NCBI RefSeq assembly: GCF_019976755.1
Contig: NZ_AP023441.1
Location: 434,001-498,000, forward strand
DNA: 64,000 nt
Source: Nostoc sp. MS1
GTDB taxonomy: Bacteria; Cyanobacteriota; Cyanobacteriia; Cyanobacteriales; Nostocaceae
Reading direction: 5' to 3'
Position numbers and translations under genes: made by a program. The notes below the pieces were generated by a model. It ran no database searches. It was not told where the DNA came from and saw only the letters and a program-made list of their open reading frames with translations. Below, piece after piece: positions 24,751 to 33,584 of this stretch (positions are counted from its first letter, which is position 1; the number at the start of each line of letters is the position of its first letter).

Positions 24751-26157
24751 ATGGAAACTCGCCCAATTAATCAACAATCTTTTCAGGAAACAGCAATTTG
24801 GCAATTTCTCAAAAATTCCATTATTTATTATAGGGGAAACCCAATTGGTACTGTGGCTGCACAAGATCCAGGATTAGCTGTCCTCAACTATGACCAGTGT
24901 TTCCTGCGTGATTTTGTTCCTTCTGCTTTTGTTTTTCTCATGAATGGGCAAACAGATATTGTCCGCAACTTCTTAATAGAAACATTGACATTACAAAGCC
25001 ATGAAAAGCAGATGGATTGCTTCCGACCAGGAGCAGGCTTAATGCCTGCAAGTTTCAAAGTAGAATACAAGGGTAGTGAAGAATATTTAGTGGCTGATTT
25101 TGGTGAACAAGCGATCGCCAGAGTTCCACCAGTTGATTCTTGTATGTGGTGGATAATTTTGTTACGGGCTTATGTAACCGCCACAGGTGATTTACCTTTG
25201 GTACGTCAACCAGAATTTCAACAGGGAATCAAGTTAATTTTAGATTTGTGCTTGGTACATCGATTTTCCATGTACCCAACTATGTTAGTTCCCGATGGCG
25301 CATTTATGATTGACCGCCGTATGGGAGTCTACGAACACCCCCTAGAAATTCAGGTATTACTTTATGCTGCGCTAAGGGCAGCCCGTGAGTTACTTCTACC
25401 TGATGGCGATGGTGAACAGTATCTTAAAAAAGTTCATGATAGATTGGGGGCTTTGCAATATCATATCCGTAATTATTACTGGGTGGATTTAAAGAGATTA
25501 AGAGAAATTTATCGTTACAAAGGTAATGAATTTGGTAAAGGAGTTGCCAATCAATTTAATATTTTCTCTCAATCAATTCCCAGTTGGGTAATTGAGTGGC
25601 TACCTGAAAACGGTGGATATTTAGCTGGAAATTTAGGGCCAGGAAGAATGGATTTTCGCTTTTTCGCCTTGGGAAACTTGATGGCAATTTTGGCAGGGTT
25701 AGCCAGTGAAGCAGAATCTCAACATATTATGAATTTGTTTGTTTATCGTTGGGAAGACCTGATTGGATATATGCCAGTGAAAATCTGTTATCCAGCTTTG
25801 CAAGGTTTAGAATGGCAGATTGTTACAGGATGTGACCCCAAAAATATTCCTTGGTCTTATCACAATGGGGGAAACTGGCCGGTTTTACTTTGGTTATTTG
25901 CTGCTGCGTCCTTAAAAACAGGTAGAGTGGAACTTGCCTATGAGGCGATCGCTATTGCCGAAAGTCGTTTAACTGAGGATAAATTCCCCGAATACTACGA
26001 TGGTAAAAACGGTCGTCTCATCGGCAAAGAAGCCAGAATTTATCAAACCTGGACGATTGCTGGATTACTAGTAGCAAAACAGTTCTTAGCTAATCCATAT
26101 CAGGTGGAATTAATTAGTTTTCCTGAGACTTTTATCGGCCCTGGTTGTAGTCTTTAG
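24751..26157 (+). CDS. invA: Neutral/alkaline invertase (GH100)
   Basis: A 468-aa cytosolic enzyme that hydrolyses sucrose to glucose and fructose. It has the GH100 (alpha/alpha)6-barrel landmarks YDQCFLRDFVPSAFVFLMNG near residue 47, FRPGAGLMPASFKV near 90, VDSCMWWIILLRAY near 127 and SYHNGGNWPVLLWLFAAA near 370, which carry the acidic catalytic residues. Length is normal for cyanobacterial members. In Anabaena PCC 7120, as I recall, the invertase InvA lies just upstream of rbcL and is needed for diazotrophic growth, where it breaks down sucrose sent to heterocysts. The position here, three genes before rbcL, fits that gene; the symbol rests on this synteny. Confidence 0.93.
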   Translation: METRPINQQSFQETAIWQFLKNSIIYYRGNPIGTVAAQDPGLAVLNYDQCFLRDFVPSAFVFLMNGQTDIVRNFLIETLTLQSHEKQMDCFRPGAGLMPASFKVEYKGSEEYLVADFGEQAIARVPPVDSCMWWIILLRAYVTATGDLPLVRQPEFQQGIKLILDLCLVHRFSMYPTMLVPDGAFMIDRRMGVYEHPLEIQVLLYAALRAARELLLPDGDGEQYLKKVHDRLGALQYHIRNYYWVDLKRLREIYRYKGNEFGKGVANQFNIFSQSIPSWVIEWLPENGGYLAGNLGPGRMDFRFFALGNLMAILAGLASEAESQHIMNLFVYRWEDLIGYMPVKICYPALQGLEWQIVTGCDPKNIPWSYHNGGNWPVLLWLFAAASLKTGRVELAYEAIAIAESRLTEDKFPEYYDGKNGRLIGKEARIYQTWTIAGLLVAKQFLANPYQVELISFPETFIGPGCSL

Positions 26158-26353
26158 AGTGTTACTCTATTCGCCTAGCAACACACATTAAAGACATAGC
26201 AGCTTCTGGGGAATAATGGGATAGGGTTTTTGTCAAGAGTCAGCTAACAAAGGCTAGTAAGGTTGTTCATTATTAAGTAATAACTAAACTACAAATACGT
26301 ACAATTAAGCATGTATTGAATAATAATATAAATAACTAATACGCATAAGTTAT

Positions 26354-27127
26354 TTATTCGGGAAATTGATGATCGCGTACTTCCGCAGAGTAATCTTGTA
26401 CAGCTTGGGTAATGGTCTGGCGTAAATTAGTGTAGACTTTGGCAAATGGTGGTTGCTTCTCAGATAAACCAAGCACATCAGAAGTAACTAAAACCTGCCC
26501 GTCGCAATGGGAACCCGCACCAATACCAATTGTGGGAATGCTAATTTTTTGCGTAATTTGCATTGCCAAATCTGCGGGTATATGCTCTAATACCAGAGAA
26601 AATGCACCAGCTTGTTCTAAGGCGATCGCTTCATTCAAAATTCTCTCGGCTGTTTCTTGAGTCTTACCCTGTTTTCGCAACCCCAATTGATGAATTGATT
26701 GGGGAGTCAAACCTACATGACCCATAACTGGGATACCAGCTTGGACTAAGCGCGTCACAGTCTCTACCATTGCCGGATAGCCACCTTCCAATTTTACAGC
26801 CTGAGCGCCCGTTTCCTTTAATACCCGTCCAGCCGAGTGAATTGCCTGGGAAATACTTTCTTGATAAGTCAAAAATGGTAAATCCACCACCACTAAAGCC
26901 CGTTGTACACCACGACAAACAGCTTTAGCGTGGTGTAGCATTTCGTCTAAGGTAATTGGCAGCGTTGTTTTGTACCCCAACATCCCCGCCATTGAGTCAC
27001 CCACAAGGATTAAGTCTACACCAGCAGCATCGAGAATTTGGGCGATCGCATAATCCCACGCAGTCAACGCCACAATTGCGCGTCCTTGTTGTTTCCATTG
27101 AATTAATTGCTGGGTAGTGACTGGCAT
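26354..27127 (-). CDS. panB: 3-methyl-2-oxobutanoate hydroxymethyltransferase
   Basis: A 257-aa enzyme that makes ketopantoate from 2-oxoisovalerate and methylene-tetrahydrofolate, the first committed step of pantothenate/CoA synthesis. It has the TIM-barrel landmarks ALTAWDYAIAQILDAAGVDLILVGDS (N-terminal substrate loop), the Mg ligand region VVVDLPFLTYQ, KLEGGYPAMVETV, PVMGHVGLTPQS, and IGAGSHCDGQVLV near the C-terminus. The catalytic Glu and metal Asp regions are intact and the length is normal. It is a single gene here, not next to panC, and is convergent to invA. Confidence 0.95.
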   Translation of the reverse strand: MPVTTQQLIQWKQQGRAIVALTAWDYAIAQILDAAGVDLILVGDSMAGMLGYKTTLPITLDEMLHHAKAVCRGVQRALVVVDLPFLTYQESISQAIHSAGRVLKETGAQAVKLEGGYPAMVETVTRLVQAGIPVMGHVGLTPQSIHQLGLRKQGKTQETAERILNEAIALEQAGAFSLVLEHIPADLAMQITQKISIPTIGIGAGSHCDGQVLVTSDVLGLSEKQPPFAKVYTNLRQTITQAVQDYSAEVRDHQFPE

Positions 27128-27136
27128 TTTTCTTTA

Positions 27137-27349
27137 GGGAGTAGGGAGTGGGGAGTGGAGAGTAGGGGGAGATGTAGCTTGCTTCTCTAACGAGACGCTA
27201 CGCGAACCCGTAGGGTGGGAGACAAGGGAGAGGGGGGAGACAAGGGAGAAATTATTACTCATAACTCAGCACGGGCTAAACGCCCCGCTACCGCTAACAG
27301 CACTCATAACTCAGCACTCCTACTCCCTACTCTCTACTCCCCACTCCCT
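27137..27349. repeat. Inverted pair of GGGGAGT arrays around a GC-rich dispersed repeat
   Basis: Heptamer arrays GGGAGTG at 27137-27170 and their complements at about 27318-27349 face each other, giving a large foldback between panB and the propeller gene. Between them lie a dispersed repeat containing GAGACGCTACGCGAACCCGT, also GC-rich, and duplicated ATAACTCAGCAC. I see no gene here. Confidence 0.7.
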
Positions 27350-28473
27350 CATTTAACAGCACGACTAAAAGCTAAATGAGGTTGAGCTTTATCCATTTTA
27401 GGCATCAACCAAGCCAACCCTTCACTAGTACCAATCCATAATTTACTAGCAACGTCAGGTACAAGAGATAAAACTCGACTAGAAGGAAGTCCCGCGACCT
27501 CATCTAATACCGCGCCTGTATTGGGATTTAATCGTAACAAACCATTGTTAGTACCTACCCAAACACTACCATCATTAGCAAAGCGCACGGCTGTGACATT
27601 CTTACCTCGTAAACGCGCCACAGACCGTAAAACTATACCAGTTTTTGGGTTAATCACTAGCAAATTATTAGGCATTCCCGCCCAAATTAAACCTTCGGGA
27701 CTGATAGCTAAAGCTTGTACTGTTGTACCAGGTAAATCGTTAATTCGTTTCATCACCAAAGCACTAGCAGTATTGATACGTACAACCCCATCTAAAGTTC
27801 CTACCCAAAGTTGACCATCAGCATCCAAAGTTAGGGTATTAGCACTAACGCCGGGTAAATTTTTAACTGTGGTCATAATTAAACCTTGGTCGGGACTAAT
27901 TAAAGCTAAACCACTATCAGTTCCTACCCATACATAACCCCGCTTATCAGTTAACAGCGATAGCACTCGTTTAGAAGGTAAAAATAAATTCTGCGCTGTA
28001 ATTTCATTAGTACGCGGTTCAACACGCATTAATCCTTCGTAAGTTCCTACCCACAGCCGTCCTACTTTATCTTGTGCTAAAGCACCAATTGCGACATTAG
28101 GTAAACTTACACGCGCTAAAATCTTACCTGTTTTCGGGTCAATCCGTGATAGCCCCCGCCAAGAACCCACCCAGAGATTACCAGCAAAATCTCCTAGTAA
28201 ATTACTCACCCGATAATCAGTTTCTACTGTACGTTCTTGTATATCCCGTTCATCGGGTAGGGGGTCTACCCGTGAGGGTGGTGCAGATGCAGGATAAGCA
28301 GGCGTGAGTTCTGATGGTTTAATATCAGGGGTTTTTGGTGTTGGCGTATTAGTATCAGCTTCTTGTGCCGTTGCAAGATTAGCTATACCCAGAACACCCA
28401 TGCTTGGTAAACTGATTAACCCCAGCAATGCAGAAGTAATAAGTAAATTAGTACGCTTGCGAAATAACACCAC
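27349..28473 (-). CDS. Exported seven-bladed reg_prop beta-propeller protein
   Basis: A 374-aa protein with an N-terminal signal peptide (ITSALLGLISLPSMGVLGIA, cleavage near ATAQ), a Pro-rich linker (TPTPKTPDIKPSELTPA) and then about seven repeats with a (L/V)WVG(T/S)..GL.RI.P..G core. This is the two-component-regulator propeller found in the sensor parts of hybrid kinases, here as a stand-alone exported protein. The ligand is unknown. It is divergent from rbcL, with about 800 bp between the starts. Confidence 0.85.
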   Translation of the reverse strand: MVLFRKRTNLLITSALLGLISLPSMGVLGIANLATAQEADTNTPTPKTPDIKPSELTPAYPASAPPSRVDPLPDERDIQERTVETDYRVSNLLGDFAGNLWVGSWRGLSRIDPKTGKILARVSLPNVAIGALAQDKVGRLWVGTYEGLMRVEPRTNEITAQNLFLPSKRVLSLLTDKRGYVWVGTDSGLALISPDQGLIMTTVKNLPGVSANTLTLDADGQLWVGTLDGVVRINTASALVMKRINDLPGTTVQALAISPEGLIWAGMPNNLLVINPKTGIVLRSVARLRGKNVTAVRFANDGSVWVGTNNGLLRLNPNTGAVLDEVAGLPSSRVLSLVPDVASKLWIGTSEGLAWLMPKMDKAQPHLAFSRAVK

Positions 28474-29273
28474 AACAATAATTCCCTCAAGAGACGATAC
28501 CTCTAGCCAGTAACAAAACTGACTAAAGATTGATCTCAGTTTTCCCTTACTGACGATTTTTTAAACAAGCGAGAGTAGCTTAAAGGCACTAGATTTTCTC
28601 ACACCCATTACCAATTACCTGTTCCCGATACAATTATTGATACATTTTGTAAACTAAATTTAACAAAACGTTTAAAACTTTATGTAATAAAAAAAATAAA
28701 TACATAAGTTAAGAAGTTTCAAAGAATAACTTATGCCATTTGTTGATATATTGTGAGACAAGCTACAAATTACGTGGTGTGCAATTTTTATCTTTCGCTC
28801 ATCACTCTACTAAATATCCGTCAAGCAAGTTGACTCCTAGCTTGACTCCTGTAAAAAAGGAAAATAGCAAGAGTGCAAACACGGAAATGTGTGAAAAGCA
28901 GCCCAATTCCCTAAAAACCCCGAAATATGGGTAAATAATCTCATACTTTCCGTAAAGCGCGAAGGTCGTGATGGGATAAAAACGATTTAGTGGGTGAGAA
29001 GAACAAATAAAAGAGAAATTTTAATGATGGGAAGAGGGAAAAGCAAAAGCGCGAATTATGTAACCCTAGATGGGAAAGACACAGGTGAGGAAAATTTCCC
29101 AAAAACCAAGTGTTATTTACAGAAAATAGCTAACCTCAACCTAAATGCAACCTCTAACAAAAGATTGTTCCTGTTTTTCTCCTAGCTGATGGGACGTAGA
29201 AAAGTGTGACGAAAAAATTGTACCCAAACGTGATTTGATAAGTAATTAAGAGTGACATCTTGGAAGGATAGAT
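28474..29273. other. Long rbcL upstream/leader region
   Basis: This 800-bp stretch has no supported gene; short frames at 28740-28934 and 28994-29185 lack ribosome-binding sites and conserved sequence. It is AT-rich near 28.65-28.75 kb with a candidate LysR-type operator, and the rbcL ribosome-binding site (GGAAGG, about 29263) lies near the end. Transcripts of rbcL with long leaders are reported in Anabaena. Confidence 0.6.
28703..28735. promoter_or_regulatory. Candidate LysR-type (RbcR) operator upstream of rbcL
   Basis: A perfect 9-bp inverted repeat CATAAGTTA ... TAACTTATG with a 15-bp spacer, about 570 bp before the rbcL start codon. A second inverted pair (TTATGTA ... TACATAA, 28680-28707) overlaps its left arm. 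Long dyads with a T-N11-A core are typical of LysR-family regulators such as RbcR/CbbR. This is only an inference. Confidence 0.45.
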
Positions 29274-30704
29274 ATGTCTTACGCTCAAACGAAGACTCAG
29301 TCAAAAGCTGGGTATAAAGCCGGGGTTCAAGATTACAGACTAACTTATTACACACCTGATTACACCCCAAAAGATACAGATATTCTGGCAGCGTTCCGTG
29401 TTACACCCCAGCCTGGAGTTCCCTTTGAAGAAGCAGCTGCGGCTGTAGCGGCTGAGTCTTCTACTGGTACTTGGACAACCGTATGGACAGACTTGTTAAC
29501 TGACCTAGATCGTTACAAAGGTCGTTGCTACGATATCGAACCAGTTCCTGGCGAAGACAACCAGTTTATTGCCTACATTGCCTATCCTCTGGATCTCTTT
29601 GAAGAAGGCTCCATCACCAACGTTTTAACCTCAATTGTAGGTAACGTATTTGGTTTTAAAGCTTTGCGGGCATTGCGTTTGGAAGACCTCCGCTTCCCTG
29701 TTGCTTACATTAAGACCTTCCAAGGCCCTCCTCACGGTATCCAAGTTGAGCGTGACAAATTAAATAAATATGGTCGTCCTTTGTTGGGTTGTACCATCAA
29801 ACCAAAATTAGGTCTATCTGCTAAGAACTACGGACGCGCTGTGTATGAGTGTTTGCGCGGTGGTTTGGATTTCACCAAAGACGACGAAAACATTAACTCT
29901 GCACCATTCCAAAGATGGCGCGATCGCTTCTTGTTTGTAGCTGATGCAATCACCAAAGCTCAAGCAGAAACAGGCGAAATTAAAGGTCACTACCTAAACG
30001 TAACCGCTCCTACCTGCGAAGAAATGTTGAAGCGAGCTGAGTACGCTAAAGAACTCAAGCAGCCCATCATCATGCACGACTACCTAACCGCAGGTTTCAC
30101 AGCTAACACAACCTTGGCTCGTTGGTGTCGTGATAACGGTGTTCTATTGCACATCCACCGCGCGATGCACGCAGTAATCGACCGTCAAAAGAACCACGGT
30201 ATCCACTTCCGTGTATTGGCAAAAGCGCTACGTCTATCTGGTGGCGACCACATCCACACCGGTACAGTTGTAGGTAAGTTGGAAGGTGAACGTGGTATCA
30301 CAATGGGCTTCGTTGACCTATTGCGCGAAAACTACGTTGAACAAGACAAGTCTCGCGGTATCTACTTTACCCAAGATTGGGCTTCTCTACCTGGTGTAAT
30401 GGCAGTTGCTTCCGGTGGTATCCACGTATGGCACATGCCCGCACTAGTGGAAATTTTCGGTGATGACTCCGTACTACAATTCGGTGGTGGTACACTTGGA
30501 CACCCTTGGGGTAACGCTCCTGGTGCTACTGCTAACCGCGTAGCCTTAGAAGCAGTAGTCCAAGCTCGTAACGAAGGTCGCAACTTGGCTCGTGAAGGTA
30601 ACGACGTTATCCGCGAAGCTGCTAAGTGGTCTCCTGAATTGGCTGCTGCTTGCGAACTGTGGAAAGAAATCAAGTTCGAGTTTGAGGCAATGGATACCGT
30701 CTGA
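29274..30704 (+). CDS. rbcL: RuBisCO large subunit (form IB)
   Basis: A 476-aa large subunit of ribulose-1,5-bisphosphate carboxylase/oxygenase. The active-site sequences are intact: GCTIKPKLGLSAKNYGRAVYE (Schiff-base lysine), GGLDFTKDDENINSAPF (carbamylated lysine and metal ligands), HIHRAMHAVI and SGGIHVWHMP. Sequence and length are those of form IB in cyanobacteria. It packs into L8S8 in carboxysomes. It is followed by rbcX and rbcS on the same strand. Codon use shifts to highly expressed codons (AACTAC, GGTATC, CGT). Confidence 0.99.
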   Translation: MSYAQTKTQSKAGYKAGVQDYRLTYYTPDYTPKDTDILAAFRVTPQPGVPFEEAAAAVAAESSTGTWTTVWTDLLTDLDRYKGRCYDIEPVPGEDNQFIAYIAYPLDLFEEGSITNVLTSIVGNVFGFKALRALRLEDLRFPVAYIKTFQGPPHGIQVERDKLNKYGRPLLGCTIKPKLGLSAKNYGRAVYECLRGGLDFTKDDENINSAPFQRWRDRFLFVADAITKAQAETGEIKGHYLNVTAPTCEEMLKRAEYAKELKQPIIMHDYLTAGFTANTTLARWCRDNGVLLHIHRAMHAVIDRQKNHGIHFRVLAKALRLSGGDHIHTGTVVGKLEGERGITMGFVDLLRENYVEQDKSRGIYFTQDWASLPGVMAVASGGIHVWHMPALVEIFGDDSVLQFGGGTLGHPWGNAPGATANRVALEAVVQARNEGRNLAREGNDVIREAAKWSPELAAACELWKEIKFEFEAMDTV

Positions 30705-30718
30705 TAAAGGCTGGAGGT

Positions 30719-30759
30719 GTAAGGATGAAGGTTAAATGAAAAATATCTTTCATCCTTAC
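30719..30759 (+). promoter_or_regulatory. Hairpin in rbcL-rbcX spacer
   Basis: A 13-bp stem (GTAAGGATGAAGG with CTTTCATCCTTAC, one G-U) lies 14 nt after the rbcL stop. It has no strong U-tract and could set 3' ends or lower rbcXS expression relative to rbcL rather than end transcription. Confidence 0.5.
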
Positions 30760-30798
30760 ATTCTTTAAACTTCATCCTTTTAAAGGGCTGGGCCAAGC

Positions 30799-31206
30799 AT
30801 GAATCTCAAGCAAATTGCGAAAGATACAGCCAAAACTCTCCAAAGCTACCTGACTTATCAGGCACTAAGGACTGTGCTGGCGCAGATAGGCGAAACGAAT
30901 CCACCGTTGGCGATTTGGCTGCACAATTTTTCCGTCGGCAAAGTTCAAAATGGGGAAACCTTCATTGAAGAACTATTCCGAGAAAAGCCAGATTTGGCAT
31001 TACGGATTATGACAGTGAGAGAACATATCGCTGAAGAAGTCGCTGATTTCTTACCGGAAATGGTGAAGAGTGGCATTCAGCAAGCCAACATGGAACAACG
31101 TCGCCAGCATCTAGAACGTATAACGCAGTTGAGTTTATCTAACCCAAGTCCTGAAATAGACCAGCAGAAATTATCCGATCCTGATTGGGATAACTTAGCC
31201 AGTTAG
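30799..31206 (+). CDS. rbcX: RuBisCO assembly chaperone RbcX
   Basis: A 135-aa helical dimeric chaperone that clamps the C-terminal tail of RbcL (the EIKFEFE motif) and helps L8 core assembly. The conserved N-terminal helix TAKTLQSYLTYQALRTVLAQIGETNPP and the ALRIMTVREHIAEEVADFLPEM helix are present. It lies between rbcL and rbcS, as in other Nostocales. The ATG is at the end of GGGCTGGGCCAAGC, so the ribosome-binding site is weak. Confidence 0.97.
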   Translation: MNLKQIAKDTAKTLQSYLTYQALRTVLAQIGETNPPLAIWLHNFSVGKVQNGETFIEELFREKPDLALRIMTVREHIAEEVADFLPEMVKSGIQQANMEQRRQHLERITQLSLSNPSPEIDQQKLSDPDWDNLAS

Positions 31207-31250
31207 GATTTTCCAAGTCGTCATAATAAAGCAATACCCTATCATCTGCC

Positions 31251-31580
31251 ATGCAAACCTTACCAAAAGAACGTCGTTACGAAACCCTTTCTTACTTACC
31301 CCCCCTCACCGACGCTCAAATTGAAAAGCAAGTTCAGTACATTCTGAACCAAGGCTACTTTCCAGCCATCGAGTTCAACGAACAATCTGAACCCACCGAA
31401 TATTACTGGACTCTGTGGAAGCTACCTCTGTTCAACGCTAAAACCACCCGCGAAGTATTGGCAGAAGTTCAATCTTGCCGTTCTCAATATCCTAGCCACT
31501 ACATCCGTGTAGTAGGATTTGACAACATCAAACAGTGCCAAATCCTCAGCTTCATCGTTCACAAACCCAGCAGATACTAA
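31251..31580 (+). CDS. rbcS: RuBisCO small subunit
   Basis: A 109-aa small subunit of the form IB enzyme. It has ETLSYLPPLTDAQIEKQVQY near the start, EYYWTLWKLPLF, CRSQYPSHYIRVVGFDN and the terminal ILSFIVHKPSRY. Cyanobacterial length and an absent transit peptide are as expected. It closes the operon and is followed by a clean terminator at 31610-31639. Confidence 0.99.
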   Translation: MQTLPKERRYETLSYLPPLTDAQIEKQVQYILNQGYFPAIEFNEQSEPTEYYWTLWKLPLFNAKTTREVLAEVQSCRSQYPSHYIRVVGFDNIKQCQILSFIVHKPSRY

Positions 31581-31609
31581 AAGCTGATTTGGTTAAATAA
31601 TTGATCAAT

Positions 31610-31639
31610 AAAGAGAGGTAAATATTTTTACCTCTCTTT
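31610..31639 (+). terminator. Intrinsic terminator of the rbc operon
   Basis: Perfect stem AAAGAGAGGTAAA / TTTACCTCTCTTT (13 bp) with a 4-nt loop, ending in CTTTTCG, 30 nt after rbcS. Confidence 0.9.
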
Positions 31640-31686
31640 TCGTTTTCTAATATAACTACTTAGTTATTCCAAAATCCAAAATGGTA

Positions 31687-32136
31687 TTAACCTTGATGGC
31701 GTGGAGCATTGAAGGCTTCCCAGGCAGCTTTGGCAGCATTTTGTACACGTACACTAAAATCTACAAAGTCTTTCATCATCAAATGCCAGTTTTTCTCAGT
31801 TTCATCCTTAAATACTGCCCATAAGTATTCTACGCGATCGCTTCCATCTAAATTGAGCTTATCGCCTTCCACACTTCTTCCTCCTTCAATGGTTTCCCGT
31901 ATCTTACGCACAGCATTTAAGTAAGTTTCGCGGGTGAAAGTTCCAGCCGTTTCCGCTTCAGCTTGAGCGCGTCTTTTGAGCGCTTCAATTAGTGCTTTAG
32001 TTTCGCGCTTTACTTCATCGGTTTCACCAACCATTTCCGCTTCAACTATCTCATCAGTTTGAGAGCTAATTTCTACCACTACGGTAGATTGAACAGTTTC
32101 TACAGTTTCAATGATTTCAATGTCATTAGTATTCAT
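31687..32136 (-). CDS. Conserved hypothetical protein next to rbc operon
   Basis: A 149-aa soluble protein. The first 50 residues are acidic and Val/Thr/Glu-rich; the rest is helical (ETKALIEALKRRAQAEAETA, TRETYLNAVRKIRETIEGGR, MKDFVDFSVRVQNAAKAAWE). I know similar proteins next to RuBisCO in Nostocales but no function. The helical C-terminal half may bind partners, and no enzymatic motif is seen. The gene is convergent with rbcS. Confidence 0.72.
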   Translation of the reverse strand: MNTNDIEIIETVETVQSTVVVEISSQTDEIVEAEMVGETDEVKRETKALIEALKRRAQAEAETAGTFTRETYLNAVRKIRETIEGGRSVEGDKLNLDGSDRVEYLWAVFKDETEKNWHLMMKDFVDFSVRVQNAAKAAWEAFNAPRHQG

Positions 32137-32154
32137 AGTTGAAATATCCTTTTA

Positions 32155-32220
32155 GTTATTAGTCATTAGTCCACAGTCAAAAGTCCATAGTCCATAGTCA
32201 TTAGTCAACAGTCATTAATG
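32155..32220. repeat. STRR heptamers (CCATAGT / TCATTAG type)
   Basis: Degenerate tandem heptamers (AGTCATTAGT, AGTCCATAGTCCATAGTC) lie between the 149-aa gene and htpX. The same family recurs at 39452-39472 and 41683-41740. Confidence 0.7.
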
Positions 32221-32275
32221 TTTTCTCCTTTGCTCCCCTCCTGAGAAGGTTTAGGGGTGGGTTTCTCCCTCATTC

Positions 32276-33145
32276 CTAACCTCTAACCCCTTGCAGTTGC
32301 TCTAACTTGAGCAGTGCTTGAACTCTTTCTTCTGTGGATGGGTGGCTAGAGAACAAGTTGCTTAAAAACTGCCCGGAAATAGGATTGATAATTAATAAAG
32401 CTTCAAAAGCGGGGTTAGCATTTAAAGGTAATTGTCGTGCGGTGGCTTCTAATCTTTGTAATGCACGAGCTAAAGCGCGGGGATTACCTGTTAATTTGGC
32501 AGAACCAGCATCAGCAGAAAACTCTCTGGTGCGGGAAATGGCTAACTGAATAATGGTGGCGGCTATTGGTGCAAGCAGTACAGTTAATAAAACGCCTAAA
32601 GGATTTCCACCTCTTTCGTTATCTCTTCCACCAACTCCGCCGAACCATAGGCTATAACTCACCATCTGCGCCAAAAACGAGATAGCACCAGCAACGGTAG
32701 CAGCTACAGCTTGGGTTAAGGTATCGCGGTTAATAATATGTGTCATTTCGTGAGCGATGACACCTTCCAATTCATCTTCTGGCAATATATTTAAAATTCC
32801 TTCAGTCACCGCTACAGCCGCGTGTTCTGGATCTCGTCCTGTCGCAAAAGCATTAGCAGTTTGGCCAGGAACAATATAAATTCCCGGCATAGGAATATTA
32901 GCCCGTTGCGATAACTTCCGCACCATACGATATAGTCCCGGTGCTTGGCTTTCGCTTACAGGCTGGGCTTGGTAAGCTGCTAGGGCAATCTTATCTGATT
33001 GATACCATGAAAGCAGGTTAGTAACTGCTGCCAAACCAATACCAATAATCAAACCGCCACTACCACCAATTACCCAATAACTGATAGCAATTAATAAGCC
33101 ACTAAGGGCAGCAAGCAAAGCAAGCGTTTTAAATTGATTTCCCAT
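32276..33145 (-). CDS. htpX: M48 zinc metalloprotease HtpX
   Basis: A 289-aa membrane protease that removes misfolded membrane proteins. It has two N-terminal membrane segments (about 8-45), the zinc site VIAHEMTHI (His ligands, catalytic Glu) with the third ligand E in SRTREFSADAGSAKLTG, a second hydrophobic pair around 155-205, and the C-terminal SNLFSSHPSTEERVQAL, which defines the HtpX group. All catalytic residues are intact, and the length is normal. It belongs to the envelope quality-control genes scattered in this window. Confidence 0.95.
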   Translation of the reverse strand: MGNQFKTLALLAALSGLLIAISYWVIGGSGGLIIGIGLAAVTNLLSWYQSDKIALAAYQAQPVSESQAPGLYRMVRKLSQRANIPMPGIYIVPGQTANAFATGRDPEHAAVAVTEGILNILPEDELEGVIAHEMTHIINRDTLTQAVAATVAGAISFLAQMVSYSLWFGGVGGRDNERGGNPLGVLLTVLLAPIAATIIQLAISRTREFSADAGSAKLTGNPRALARALQRLEATARQLPLNANPAFEALLIINPISGQFLSNLFSSHPSTEERVQALLKLEQLQGVRG

Positions 33146-33584
33146 GTTTTCGCTCTCCTGCTAACTTTGTATTATTTTTTTTAATCTTTTCTAGGCAACA
33201 ATATTAGTTAAGTCGTACTTTGATTGTATCTATCTAAACAGTGATATATCAGGTAGAAATAACGCTCTACCATGAGTACGGTTTTCCGTCTGCAAGTTGC
33301 TAATATTGGGTTTATAGAGATAGTTGTTAATTCAATTTTTGGAAAAACTGTATTATTTAATACTATTTTTAAGTAATTTAATTTTCTAAACGCAGAGTGG
33401 CGCGGAGGTTCACGCGGAGGGACGCGGAGGTTTAATAGAGGTTTTTTAATGGCAAAATATTGAGATAATTCCTAAATTTCTGGTATTTTGGCTTATTTTA
33501 GGAATTAGTTTAATTCAGGTTAATATTTTGGTAAAAAATAATAAAAAAGCAGTAGTAGATAAATAAAATCTTTATTGAATTAGC
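33146..33584. other. Gene-free region with a GCGGAGG tandem repeat
   Basis: A 439-bp AT-rich gap. A GC-rich tandem array (unit about ACGCGGAGG, roughly four degenerate copies) lies at 33391-33433, a dispersed type common in Nostoc genomes. No frame or terminator stands out. Confidence 0.6.
33391..33433. repeat. Tandem repeat, unit ACGCGGAGG
   Basis: Cores CGCAGAGTGG, CGCGGAGGTT, CGCGGAGGG and CGCGGAGGTTT follow each other within 43 bp. Confidence 0.8.

Noticed and set aside
28740..29185. Two small plus-strand frames in the rbcL leader
   Set aside because: No ribosome-binding site and low-complexity, lysine/asparagine-rich sequence; better explained as untranslated leader.
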